A stretch of DNA of 32,520 nt from Oscillospiraceae bacterium (GTDB lineage: Bacteria > Bacillota > Clostridia > Oscillospirales > Oscillospiraceae). A program made the translations under genes and the position numbers. Under the pieces are notes generated by a model that was given only the letters and a program-made list of their open reading frames with translations, was not told where the DNA came from and searched no databases. The stretch spans positions 1-32,520 of the forward strand of contig JAETNP010000030.1 of assembly GCA_021768185.1 (NCBI GenBank). Direction: 5' to 3'. Below are positions 15,372 through 22,417 of the stretch, in pieces (positions within the stretch are counted from its first letter, which is position 1; each line of letters begins with the position of its first letter).

Positions 15372-15731
15372 ATGAATACAAAGTATGAGATCACGGACAT
15401 CGCCCACGAAAAATATCCCTTTCTCCACCGCATCCGCGCCCTGTGGGATATCGGCAGCGAGGTCGAGACCGGCGACCTGGGCGGTTTCGTGGAGGATACA
15501 GTCAATCTGTCCACGTCGGATGATTCATTCTGGATCTTCGGGGATGCCATTGCCGCAGGAAGCGCCATTGTAAATCAGGATGCGCGCCTGTTCGGGAAAG
15601 CGGTCGCCTGCGGCTGCGCGTATGTGTCCCAGGGTGCGGAATTGTCCGGCGAGGCGAGACGATTGGGTGCAGCCCACCCCGCAGGCAAGCCGCCCGGAAA
15701 GGTAAGGGTGCGCGATGACAATGAGCATTGA
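15372..15731 (+). CDS. Truncated left-handed beta-helix-like protein
   Basis: A 119-residue protein. The N-terminus (MNTKYEITDIAHEKYPFLHR) and the turns GDLGGFVED, AWIFGDAIAAG-like and AVACGCAYVSQGAELSGEAR match a mobile-element family that continues with many six-residue beta-helix repeats. Here the repeats stop after about four turns and the tail (RRLGAAHPAGKPPGKVRVRDDNEH) looks unrelated, so the gene is probably 3'-truncated. AAAGGAGAATGCC precedes the ATG at 15372. It overlaps the start of the next gene. Confidence 0.6.
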   Translation: MNTKYEITDIAHEKYPFLHRIRALWDIGSEVETGDLGGFVEDTVNLSTSDDSFWIFGDAIAAGSAIVNQDARLFGKAVACGCAYVSQGAELSGEARRLGAAHPAGKPPGKVRVRDDNEH

Positions 15732-17295
15732 GCTGGAAGACACCCTGAAGAAACGACTGGATGAAAACTACACGGCTTTTATAGATTCTCTCCAGAAGAA
15801 AACGGTCCCTGAGCTAATTGCCATGGCCCCGGAGATCACCGCCTCCCAGCAGCTCCATGAGGAGCTGCTGGACGCCTGCGATGACGAGGACGCGGAATTT
15901 CTGCTCCGGTTTGACGACCCGCTGAAGGTTGTGCGCGGCTATTGGGAGTCTGAGATCGCCGGATACGATCACAGCAGTGAGATGGGCCGCACGCTGTGGC
16001 GGATTCGGGAGGATCACCAGGATGAATTTGAGCAGCAGGAGGTCAAGCCTTTCGGCAGGGACGAGATCGCCCTTGACCCTGTTATGGATTTTTCCAAGAG
16101 GGAGATCGCTGCAAGTATCGAAATAGGTTTTGATGTCGGGCGGCGTTTTCAGGTGTACCCCAATATAGACGACACCTGTGATCTGTATGCAAAATATGAC
16201 CCTGTTTCCAAAACCTTTCGGGCTGAGTTGTGCATCAATAGTTATGACGGTGAAACGCAGTGGAATGAGCAGTGGGAGCCTGTGGAGCTTCTGCCCTCTG
16301 AGCGGGAAATGATCATTGGCCTGATGGAAGATGCCTGTCAAAGCAAAATGGGGAGATCTCTGCGGGACGCTTGGATGGATCACCATCAGGCTATAAACAA
16401 AGAACGGGCTGCACATTTCTTAAAGGAAGCGGGGCATTCTCCTGTCACGCCGGATGATCCTCCAAAGCCCAAGATCCAGCTTGCCTATCCGGGCGAGGAC
16501 GTTTACTCTGTCCTGCACCGCGCCATCAAGACTCTGAAGGAGGCCGGACAACAGCAGGAAGCGGCGGCAATGGCGTTCCTGGTGTTCAGCGCCAAGAACC
16601 CAACGGATGCTTTGGCGGTCCTCTCCGATTATGTGGAAATTGAACCGCCGCAATCTCCAAAAGCAAAAACAGACCAGGAAAGAGGAAAAACACACATGAG
16701 CGATAACATTATAAAACAAATCACTGTAGATGACCTGCGGCACATGGGGGCTCAGGAGGGCCTCATCCTCCAGGGCTGCGGCGGCGACCCGCAGGAATGG
16801 GTGGACGGGATCAACCAGATGCTCACAGATGCCGGGGTCTTGTTGGATGGGACCCGCTTCGAGAACGTTGTGTCCTTCCAGCACGAGGGCTTGAGCAATC
16901 TGTTGTTCCCCTTCGAGGATGCCAAGGTGGATGCGGGCAGGCTCGCTATGTGGCGTCTCCAGACCCACGAGCAATTCGGAGGAATGTGGCTGTCTGATTA
17001 TGTTCCCAACCGGCTGGGCGGTTTTGTGCAGGAGCAGAGGCCCCAGAGGCCCCGGATGGAGCTTGAAGGCCAGGACGGCAACATTTTTGCCATCCTGGCC
17101 AATGCCTCCATGACATTAAGCAAAGCCGGTCAGAGGGAACAGATCGACGAGATGTTCCAGCGGGTGCAGTCCTGCGGCGATTATAACAAGGCGCTGGGCA
17201 TCATCAGCGAATACGTGGACACAGAACTCTCTGTGCCGCAGCAGTCCAGAGCAAATCATTCTCAAACGAAAGCGAGGGATCAGCATGAGCGATAA
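15715..17295 (+). CDS. DUF3848-containing two-part protein
   Basis: A 526-residue protein. Residues 1-100 resemble DUF3848 (IELEDTLKKRLDENYTAFID, ITASQQLHEELLDAC). An uncharacterised middle part ends with a helical module (about residues 262-305, DVYSVLHRAIKTLKEAGQQQE to LSDYVEIE). A second unit begins with MSDNIIKQITVDDLRHM at residue 328 and ends with a similar helical module (NIFAILANASMTLSKAGQRE to ISEYVDTELS, about 463-508). The second unit has its own ATG at 16696 preceded by GAAAGAGG, so it may also be translated separately. The protein is probably a fusion of two related ICE proteins. Starts at 15715 and 15721 are both possible. Confidence 0.72.
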   Translation: MTMSIELEDTLKKRLDENYTAFIDSLQKKTVPELIAMAPEITASQQLHEELLDACDDEDAEFLLRFDDPLKVVRGYWESEIAGYDHSSEMGRTLWRIREDHQDEFEQQEVKPFGRDEIALDPVMDFSKREIAASIEIGFDVGRRFQVYPNIDDTCDLYAKYDPVSKTFRAELCINSYDGETQWNEQWEPVELLPSEREMIIGLMEDACQSKMGRSLRDAWMDHHQAINKERAAHFLKEAGHSPVTPDDPPKPKIQLAYPGEDVYSVLHRAIKTLKEAGQQQEAAAMAFLVFSAKNPTDALAVLSDYVEIEPPQSPKAKTDQERGKTHMSDNIIKQITVDDLRHMGAQEGLILQGCGGDPQEWVDGINQMLTDAGVLLDGTRFENVVSFQHEGLSNLLFPFEDAKVDAGRLAMWRLQTHEQFGGMWLSDYVPNRLGGFVQEQRPQRPRMELEGQDGNIFAILANASMTLSKAGQREQIDEMFQRVQSCGDYNKALGIISEYVDTELSVPQQSRANHSQTKARDQHER

Positions 17296-18007
17296 TCCCC
17301 GGTGGAACATCATCCACGGCGACATGCTGAAGGTGCTGGGGGAGTTTTCCCCCGGCACTTTCGACGCCATTATTACCGACCCGCCCTACGCCTCCGGCGG
17401 GCGCACCCAGGCGGAGAAGAATAAATCCACCGCCCAGAAGTATTCCAGCATGGGCGGCAGCGCGCCTCCGCCCTTCGACGGCGACGCCAAAGACCAGCGG
17501 TCCTGGACGCGCTGGATGGCGGAGTGGCTGGGGGATGCCCGCCGGATCTCCAGACCCGGCGCGCCGGTGTGCGTGTTCATCGACTGGCGGCAGCTCCCCG
17601 CCGCCACCGACGCCCTCCAGTGGGCGGGGTGGATCTGGCGCGGCACCGCTGTCTGGGATAAGGGCAACTCACGCCCCCAGAAGGGCCGCTTCCGGCAGCA
17701 GGCGGAGTATATCGTCTGGGGCTCCAACGGCGACATGCCCATCTCCCGCCCTGTCCCCTGCCTGCCGGGGGTGTTCAAGTACGGCAATCCCCAGAACCGC
17801 ATCCATCTGACGGAGAAGCCCCTCCAGCTTATGCGGGACATCGTGAAGATCACAGAGCCGGGCGGCCACATCCTGGACCCCTTCGCCGGTTCCGGCACCA
17901 CCGTCCTGGCCGCTGTGCTGGAAGGGTTTACCGCTACCGGGATCGAGATGTCCGACGAGTACGCCCGGCTGGCCAGGGGACGGCTCGAGCGAGAGCTGGC
18001 GGCATGA
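17285..18007 (+). CDS. DNA methyltransferase, DPPY type (N6-adenine/N4-cytosine)
   Basis: A 240-residue amino-methyltransferase with motif IV DPPY at residues 32-35 and the SAM-binding motif DPFAGSGTT at 198-206. DPPY therefore precedes the SAM site, the beta-type order. HLTEKP (174-179), typical just before the SAM motif, is also present. It would transfer a methyl group to the exocyclic amine of adenine or cytosine in a specific site; specificity cannot be read. No endonuclease gene is next to it, so it is probably a solitary methylase on the ICE. The start overlaps the previous gene's end, and the next gene starts within its stop (ATGA). Confidence 0.92.
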   Translation: MSDNPRWNIIHGDMLKVLGEFSPGTFDAIITDPPYASGGRTQAEKNKSTAQKYSSMGGSAPPPFDGDAKDQRSWTRWMAEWLGDARRISRPGAPVCVFIDWRQLPAATDALQWAGWIWRGTAVWDKGNSRPQKGRFRQQAEYIVWGSNGDMPISRPVPCLPGVFKYGNPQNRIHLTEKPLQLMRDIVKITEPGGHILDPFAGSGTTVLAAVLEGFTATGIEMSDEYARLARGRLERELAA

Positions 18008-18600
18008 CCGATTTTGAGACGGCGCTCGATCCCCGCTTCACGATGTATGCCGGGGATATTGCGGCGGATAAAAAGGCGGTGGAAGGTGTTCCCACCGCCA
18101 TTGATCTAGCGGTCGACCACCTCAAGGATCTGCTGCGGCGGAATGCTTTCGACAGCAACGCCGGGATGTACCACGCCCTGAACAGGATCGGACAGCTGCT
18201 GGATATGCGGAAACGGCTGACCGGAGAGCACAAAAATGTGGAATACCTTCTCTTCGACGATGGAGAATCTTCCCTCTATGTGGCCGGCTTTATCGGGGAT
18301 GCCGCCGGTGTGTTCGATGCCCAGGGCAGGCCGCTGCTTGTCTGTGACGTTGTGGCTGGCAGCATCCGGGAGCAGGAAGTAAAGCGGATGGTCATTCTGA
18401 ACGCAAGGGGAGAGCCCGTGCTCTCCCAGGAGTGGCTGGATCAGCACGATGCCGTGTTTGTGCAGGATTTTTCAGCAGCGGGTGTGCGATGGGCCAATCA
18501 TCACCCCGGCTGCACAGTTCGATCCGGCGGCTGCCTGAAGGACTATCATACGGCTCAGAACCGACAGCGCAGGCAGGAAAAAAGGGGGTGCGGCAGATGA
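18004..18600 (+). CDS. Hypothetical protein, ICE operon
   Basis: A 198-residue protein of unknown function. The N-terminal half is helical (ATAIDLAVDHLKDLL-like, DSNAGMYHALNRIGQLLDMRKRL); the central part alternates beta strands (VEYLLFDDGESSLYVAGFIGD). The tail is basic (QNRQRRQEKRGCGR). No signal peptide or catalytic motif is evident. Its start overlaps the methyltransferase stop and its end overlaps the next ATG, so it is coupled on both sides. Confidence 0.7.
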   Translation: MTDFETALDPRFTMYAGDIAADKKAVEGVPTAIDLAVDHLKDLLRRNAFDSNAGMYHALNRIGQLLDMRKRLTGEHKNVEYLLFDDGESSLYVAGFIGDAAGVFDAQGRPLLVCDVVAGSIREQEVKRMVILNARGEPVLSQEWLDQHDAVFVQDFSAAGVRWANHHPGCTVRSGGCLKDYHTAQNRQRRQEKRGCGR

Positions 18601-19556
18601 AGTATTATCCTATTGATGAGACGGCAGCCCGCCGCGCCAGGGAGATGAACAGCTTCTTCACCTATCGGGAGGGCAGCGCCACCGAGGAGTACCGTCATGA
18701 GGTAGACGCAGCTGCCGGGATTGCAGAGCGGCAGAAGCTCCGGGTCGATCCCATCCATCATGAAAAGATCGACTGTCTCCTGGACACCTACGCCCGGAAG
18801 CTGGCGGAAAACATCAATAAACGCAATGCCATCGCCGCCCGTGTGCCGTCCGTACTGATCGCCGGGCCTGCCAATTTCCCTGTGCGGAAAAAGGAAAAGC
18901 AGAATCAGGCCGATGATGCGGCCATGGAGGAATGGCGGCAGATCCAGGGGCTCCTGGATAAGATCCGCAGTACGGGCCGGGGAGGTATCAGCGCCGACGA
19001 TCCGGAAGCTGTGGCGAAACTGCGGGCCAAGCTGGGATCCCTGGAGCGGACGCAGGAGCACATGAAGGCCGTCAACGCCTTTTTTCGGAAGCACAATACC
19101 CTGGACGGCTGTCCGGATCTGTCCGAGGAAGAGATCGAGAAGCTGAAGGTGAGCATGGCGCGGGACTGGCGTGTGCCGCCCAAGCCTTTCCCTGGCTATA
19201 TGCTGACCAACAACAATGCCTCGATCCGGCAGGTGAAGGAGCGCATTGCGGAACTCACCCGGCAGGCGGAAACAGAATATGAGGGCTGGCAGTTTGACGG
19301 CGGCAGGGCGGCGGTCGACCGGGAGGCCAACCGCTTGCAGGTATTCTTCGATGAGAAGCCTGACGCAGATGTCCGCGCTGTGCTGAAAAGCAGCGGCTTC
19401 CGCTGGGCTCCCAGCGCGGGCGCGTGGCAGCGGCAGCTCAACGACAATGCCATCCGGGCGGCAAAGGGTCTGGACTGTCTCCGGCCTCTCCCGGAAGGGC
19501 CGCCCTCCGGCTCTGTAAGGCAGAAGCCGCTGTGCAGAAAATCTCAGGAGCGTTGA
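18597..19556 (+). CDS. Conserved mobile-element protein of unknown function
   Basis: A 319-residue charged, largely helical protein with likely coiled-coil content in residues 40-170. The C-terminal region holds a compact conserved-looking module: GYMLTNNNASIRQVKERIAEL, EGWQFDGGRAAVDREANRLQ, and KSSGFRWAPSAGAWQRQL near residues 270-290. That last motif is familiar from ICE and phage proteins of no known activity. The ATG at 18597 overlaps the previous stop and follows AAAGGGGGTG. The gene is convergent with the next one, with seven bases between stops. Confidence 0.75.
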   Translation: MKYYPIDETAARRAREMNSFFTYREGSATEEYRHEVDAAAGIAERQKLRVDPIHHEKIDCLLDTYARKLAENINKRNAIAARVPSVLIAGPANFPVRKKEKQNQADDAAMEEWRQIQGLLDKIRSTGRGGISADDPEAVAKLRAKLGSLERTQEHMKAVNAFFRKHNTLDGCPDLSEEEIEKLKVSMARDWRVPPKPFPGYMLTNNNASIRQVKERIAELTRQAETEYEGWQFDGGRAAVDREANRLQVFFDEKPDADVRAVLKSSGFRWAPSAGAWQRQLNDNAIRAAKGLDCLRPLPEGPPSGSVRQKPLCRKSQER

Positions 19557-19563
19557 GAGGGCT

Positions 19564-20148
19564 TTAGTCGGCAGGATCAGCCAACAGCTTCTCCCGCACA
19601 CCGATGGTAGAGCGAATCTCGTAACTGCCATGGGCCAGATCAAAGCAGGCCAGTTTTCCATCGGCATCGATGTAGACATAGTGATAGGAGATGGGAGCCT
19701 TGTTCTCATCGCACAGGGACTCCAGCAGCGGCTCCAATTCGTAGTCGTCCAGGGTGTGCCTGTCGGAGTAGAGAAAAAGGTCATAGTGTCCCAGAAAGGC
19801 GTATCCGGCATTCAGTTTTTTCAGCTTCCTGCGGAAAGGGTCGATGAAACCGGCCGCTGGGAGTGGCTTGATGACGTATGTCTGCCAGGAGTGGTACTCA
19901 ATGCCGCATTTCGCGCACAGATCCAGCACCCTGTCTGACGGAGCCTGATAGGGCTTGCTCATGGCGATCTCCGTCACCAGGCGCTCGAACGCCTCGCCAT
20001 TCACGGACATGACTTCGATACCGGACTCCCCATCCGCTGTCTGGAGATCCGGTTTGTCCCGCAGGAGCAGGGTCCCGTACCGCTCACCGTACATCGTCTC
20101 CAGTATACATTTTGCGTAGATCTCGTATGGGCTGGTGTGTTTCGACAT
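19564..20148 (-). CDS. Unknown protein with PDLQ...GIEV motif (nuclease-like fold?)
   Basis: A 194-residue protein on the minus strand. Residues 18-46 read TMYGERYGTLLLRDKPDLQ...GIEV, resembling the core of PD-(D/E)XK nucleases (PD, then an acidic residue in a beta strand), although the usual Lys after the Glu is replaced by Met. The gene at 21422-22132 carries the same block with the same spacing. No toxin or restriction name is justified. It has its own sigma-70-type promoter (20179-20207) and is oriented against the long operon, as expected for a cargo gene. Confidence 0.75.
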   Translation of the reverse strand: MSKHTSPYEIYAKCILETMYGERYGTLLLRDKPDLQTADGESGIEVMSVNGEAFERLVTEIAMSKPYQAPSDRVLDLCAKCGIEYHSWQTYVIKPLPAAGFIDPFRRKLKKLNAGYAFLGHYDLFLYSDRHTLDDYELEPLLESLCDENKAPISYHYVYIDADGKLACFDLAHGSYEIRSTIGVREKLLADPAD

Positions 20149-20178
20149 AGAGCGCCCCCCTATCGTTATTTACTGTGC

Positions 20179-20207
20179 ATTATACCAGAATACAAACGAA
20201 GTGTATA
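20179..20207 (-). promoter_or_regulatory. Promoter of the 19564-20148 gene
   Basis: On the minus strand a perfect TATAAT (20179-20184) is separated by 17 bases from TATACA (20202-20207), a four-of-six match to the -35 consensus. It lies just upstream of the minus-strand gene and next to the operator-like repeats at 20225-20279. Confidence 0.7.
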
Positions 20208-20224
20208 GCCTGAATGTAAGGGCA

Positions 20225-20279
20225 GGGTGTTACATGATGCACCCTGCCCTTTACCGCATGGGTGCATCATGTGACACCC
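20225..20279. repeat. Operator-like inverted repeat pair
   Basis: A 20-base unit GGGTGTTACATGATGCACCC (20225-20244) is repeated in inverted orientation at 20260-20279 with one difference, 35 bp centre to centre. Each unit is itself an imperfect palindrome (GGGTG...CACCC). A further 12-bp pairing, AAGGGCAGGGTG (20218-20229) with CACCCTGCCCTT (20240-20251), is mutually exclusive with the long pairing, so two alternative RNA folds are possible. Confidence 0.85.
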
Positions 20280-20361
20280 ATACAAAGAAAGGGCGTTTCA
20301 ATGATAATTTCCTTTTTTGAGCAGCGGGCTCCGCTCGCCCTGAATCAAAATTACCTCTCCG

Positions 20362-20394
20362 CTTGGAAAAAGCCCCGCCAACGGCGGGGCCAAG
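20362..20394 (-). terminator. Intrinsic terminator, minus strand
   Basis: Read on the minus strand, GCCCCGCC-GTT-GGCGGGGC is followed directly by TTTTT and CC, a classical rho-independent terminator. CTTGG/CCAAG extends the stem with an A5/T5 internal loop. No minus-strand protein gene lies to its right, so it may end a short untranslated RNA or block readthrough toward the 19564-20148 gene. Confidence 0.65.
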
Positions 20395-20519
20395 ACCCTC
20401 GCCGCCCCGGCGGTGAGGGCGCAAGCATAGCAAAAATGTACATTTTTGCGCTTGCAGGGGGGATCCCCTGTCCCCGTATGCCGCCTGCGGGCGGTTGGAA
20501 TTTTCTATATCTGCCTTCC

Positions 20520-20548
20520 TTGCTTTTGTACGGGGTGTCTGATATACT
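20520..20548 (+). promoter_or_regulatory. Promoter of the NrdD-tail-like gene
   Basis: TTGCTT (20520-20525) and TATACT (20543-20548) are 17 bases apart. Transcription would start close to 20555, giving a very short leader before GGAGG at 20557 and the ATG at 20570. Confidence 0.55.
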
Positions 20549-20569
20549 GGTGACCCGGAGGCGATGAGG

Positions 20570-20833
20570 ATGCAAGTTATCGTATTGGGCGGGACGCTCA
20601 CCGAGGCCGAGCAGGATTCCTACATCCGGCAGGCCGCGAAGGTGTACCCCGTGAGTATCATTGAAAAGCTGTTCCTGCAAGTGCGGGAGGATCGTGTGGA
20701 TGTCCGCTGTGATCTCCACCAGTTCCGCAGTATGCGGAAGATGGGAGGCTACTGCATCGGCGAGCCTTCCAGCTGGAATCTCGCCAAGCAGGCAGAGCTG
20801 CGGGACACTATTCCCAACTCCATAGATTTTTAG
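20570..20833 (+). CDS. NrdD C-terminal-like small protein
   Basis: An 87-residue protein. Its last 35 residues (RKMGGYCIGEPSSWNLAKQAELRDTI) resemble the tail of anaerobic ribonucleotide reductases, with the pattern R-x-x-GY-x-x-G...WN-x-x-K-x-AE-x-x-D, but the catalytic glycyl-radical and cysteine regions are absent. The N-terminus (MQVIVLGGTLTEAEQDSYIRQA) is separate. Similar small proteins carry an anaerobic-reductase label in clostridial genomes, but the activity is unproven. The ATG at 20570 is preferred to 20564 because GGAGG is then eight bases away. It lies 12 bases before a nitroreductase gene, probably in one transcript. Confidence 0.6.
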   Translation: MQVIVLGGTLTEAEQDSYIRQAAKVYPVSIIEKLFLQVREDRVDVRCDLHQFRSMRKMGGYCIGEPSSWNLAKQAELRDTIPNSIDF

Positions 20834-20845
20834 GAGGATGACACC

Positions 20846-21346
20846 ATGAAGTCACTTTTCAACCGGGCCAGCGTCCGCTCCTTTGACGGGCGGAAGGTAG
20901 AAGCTGAAAAAATAGAATTACTGATGAAGGCCGCCATGGCCGCGCCGTCCGCCTGCAACCAGCAGCCCTGGGAGTTCGTGGTGGTGACGGAACCGGAGAT
21001 GCTGCGGCGGCTGTCGGAGTGCAGCCCCTACGCCGGATGTCTCCGGCAGGCTCCCCTGGGGATTGCCGTGTGCATGAGGACGGAAGGTCTGCGCGCTCCC
21101 GATTACGCCCAGATCGACGCCAGCGCCGCCACGGAGAACATTCTCCTGGAGGCCGTACACCTCGGGCTGGGCGCGGTATGGCTGGGCATCGCCCCTGTAC
21201 CGGAACGGATGGAGGCGGTACGGCAGGTGCTCGGCGCGCCGGAGACGATCCAGCCCTTCGGACTGGTGGCCTGCGGCTACCCGGACAAGCCGGTGATCCC
21301 TGCGAACCGATACGATCCTGCACGGGTTCACTACGAGAGATGGTGA
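20846..21346 (+). CDS. Nitroreductase family protein
   Basis: A 166-residue FMN-dependent nitroreductase-fold protein. Recognisable parts are the N-terminal RASVRSFDGRKVE (FMN phosphate contacts through Arg-Ser), the AAPSACNQQPWEFVVVT strand (residues 32-48), LEAVHLGLGAVWLGIAP (about 100-116) and the C-terminal PFGLVACGYPDKP. The family reduces nitro or quinone-like compounds with NAD(P)H; the substrate here is unknown. A strong ribosome site (AGGAGGATGACACC) precedes the ATG. A diverged copy of its 3' third lies exactly 1,000 bp downstream. Confidence 0.9.
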   Translation: MKSLFNRASVRSFDGRKVEAEKIELLMKAAMAAPSACNQQPWEFVVVTEPEMLRRLSECSPYAGCLRQAPLGIAVCMRTEGLRAPDYAQIDASAATENILLEAVHLGLGAVWLGIAPVPERMEAVRQVLGAPETIQPFGLVACGYPDKPVIPANRYDPARVHYERW

Positions 21347-21347
21347 T

Positions 21348-21425
21348 TTGAATACAGGGCATCCGACTCGCAATGATGAGGAATTGTTTGCACGAAGCAC
21401 CAAGGTGAGTATTGAACGATTATGA
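21348..21425 (+). other. Possible 25-codon leader or gene remnant
   Basis: From TTG 21348 a short open frame runs to a TGA that overlaps the ATG of the next gene (ATGA). It may be the 3' scrap of a gene that once preceded the inserted gene, or a leader for translational coupling. It has no clear ribosome site of its own. Confidence 0.3.
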
Positions 21426-22132
21426 ATATTTTTACAGAACGGGTTAAAAACCAGCACTATAGCCAGCCAATTCAAGCGAGTTTGCTTAAACACTCTCAAG
21501 AATATCGAGTTTTGGCAACATTGCGCTATTTATTTCCTCAAAAATATAACAAAATGGTTGCCGGAGAATCACCAGACTTGCAGGATTTTGAAAATAGTAT
21601 AGGTGTTGAAGTTACTGCCGCTGTACGAGAAGATGATATGAGAGCAACAAGGGCTTTTTCGCAGTTTTGTCGAGCAAGCAGTAATAGAGAGAGGCAAAAG
21701 AATAAAACTCAAATTGAATCAAGTGGCTATTCTATTGTGCCAATTCAAGGTAGTAGATTGGCAATAAGCACTACCGGAACGTCGAATGGTGAAAAAAACT
21801 TTTTCCAAAAGAACGTAAGGAAAAAGATTGCGAAGCTACGGCAATACAGAAAAAATTTTAATGTATTGGGGCTTGCAATAGTCTTACTAGAAATTCCAAC
21901 ATTGGAAGCAGAAAGCCACTTCATTGACTGGATTTGCGAGGTGTTTCGAGAGGGTGATGACCTGTTTGACTTTGTTTATGTACTTTCTTCTAGGTTTTGT
22001 ATTTATTATGATGCTCAGGCAGATCATTTCCAAAAGCAATCGATATCTCGTGAAGAACAAACTTTGCTTTGTACAATAGCAAGGATGACCGCAGAAGGTG
22101 AATTAACATTAGATGATCAAGAATGGCAATGA
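21422..22132 (+). CDS. AT-rich cargo protein with PDLQ...GVEV motif (nuclease-like fold?)
   Basis: A 236-residue protein with base composition clearly unlike its neighbours (AT-rich, third positions mostly A or T), a sign of recent transfer. Residues 35-64 include RYLFPQKYNKMVAGESPDLQ...GVEV, which aligns with residues 16-46 of the minus-strand protein at 19564-20148 without gaps before the motif. This resembles the PD-(D/E)XK nuclease core, with Thr in place of the usual Lys. A later hydrophobic strand (NVLGLAIVLLEIPTLE) would fit the same alpha/beta fold. No methyltransferase is next to it. The start follows AAGGTGAG at a spacing of 11 bases. Confidence 0.72.
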   Translation: MNIFTERVKNQHYSQPIQASLLKHSQEYRVLATLRYLFPQKYNKMVAGESPDLQDFENSIGVEVTAAVREDDMRATRAFSQFCRASSNRERQKNKTQIESSGYSIVPIQGSRLAISTTGTSNGEKNFFQKNVRKKIAKLRQYRKNFNVLGLAIVLLEIPTLEAESHFIDWICEVFREGDDLFDFVYVLSSRFCIYYDAQADHFQKQSISREEQTLLCTIARMTAEGELTLDDQEWQ

Positions 22133-22204
22133 AAACGGTCATCGCTACAGACAGATGATATTTCCTGCTATCGTTGGTGATGATAGTCCATCGTATAGGA
22201 TGGA

Positions 22205-22341
22205 TAATATGGAGGCCGTCTAACAAGTGATTGGCGCACCGGAGACGATATATCCCTTCTGACCAGTGGCTCGCGGCTACCCGTACGAGCCGGTAGTTCC
22301 CGCAAATCGCTATGATTCCGCACGAGTCCACTACAGAAATC
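22205..22341 (+). pseudogene. Decayed 3' end of a second nitroreductase
   Basis: Positions 22211-22340 align without gaps to 21211-21340, the last third of the intact nitroreductase, at about 72 percent identity by eye (94 of 130). In frame it reads GAPETIYPF, a stop, then PVARGYPYEPVVPANRYDSARVHY, with another stop near 22229. It is therefore a remnant of a divergent allele, not a recent duplicate. The upstream part of that gene is missing and replaced by the AT-rich cargo gene. Confidence 0.8.
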
Positions 22342-22362
22342 GCTAAATAGCAATATATGCAA

Positions 22363-22400
22363 CGAGGCACCTGGTTCTGAATCCCGGTGCCTCGCTTTTT
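22363..22400 (+). terminator. Rho-independent terminator before mobC
   Basis: CGAGGCACC and GGTGCCTCG form a nine-bp stem around a 14-base loop, followed by CTTTTT. It ends transcription from the nitroreductase/cargo segment. Confidence 0.75.
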
Positions 22401-22417
22401 GTCAGGAAGGAGGCGGT

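Larger units (their letters stand above)
20149..20563. other. 415-bp structured non-coding region
   Basis: There is no convincing gene here. From left to right it holds the minus-strand promoter (20179-20207), the inverted repeats (20225-20279), a T-rich spacer, five successive hairpins between 20362 and 20494, and a plus-strand promoter (20520-20548). The hairpins are GCCCCGCC/GGCGGGGC (20372-20390), CCCTCGCCGCC/GGCGGTGAGGG (20396-20419), a long stem with the core AAAAATGTACATTTTT (20421-20455), CAGGGG/CCCCTG (20455-20470) and CCGCC/GGCGG (20481-20494). It could be an origin of transfer, a small RNA locus or a regulatory hub. Confidence 0.6.

Noticed and set aside
20262..20567. 101-codon plus-strand frame across the hairpin region
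   Set aside because: Low-complexity translation of inverted repeats and no ribosome site at its start; more likely non-coding.
21209..22341. The 1,000-bp-spaced repeat as a transposon target duplication
   Set aside because: The copies are too long (~130 bp) and too diverged (~72 percent identity) for a target-site duplication; allelic remnants explain it better.
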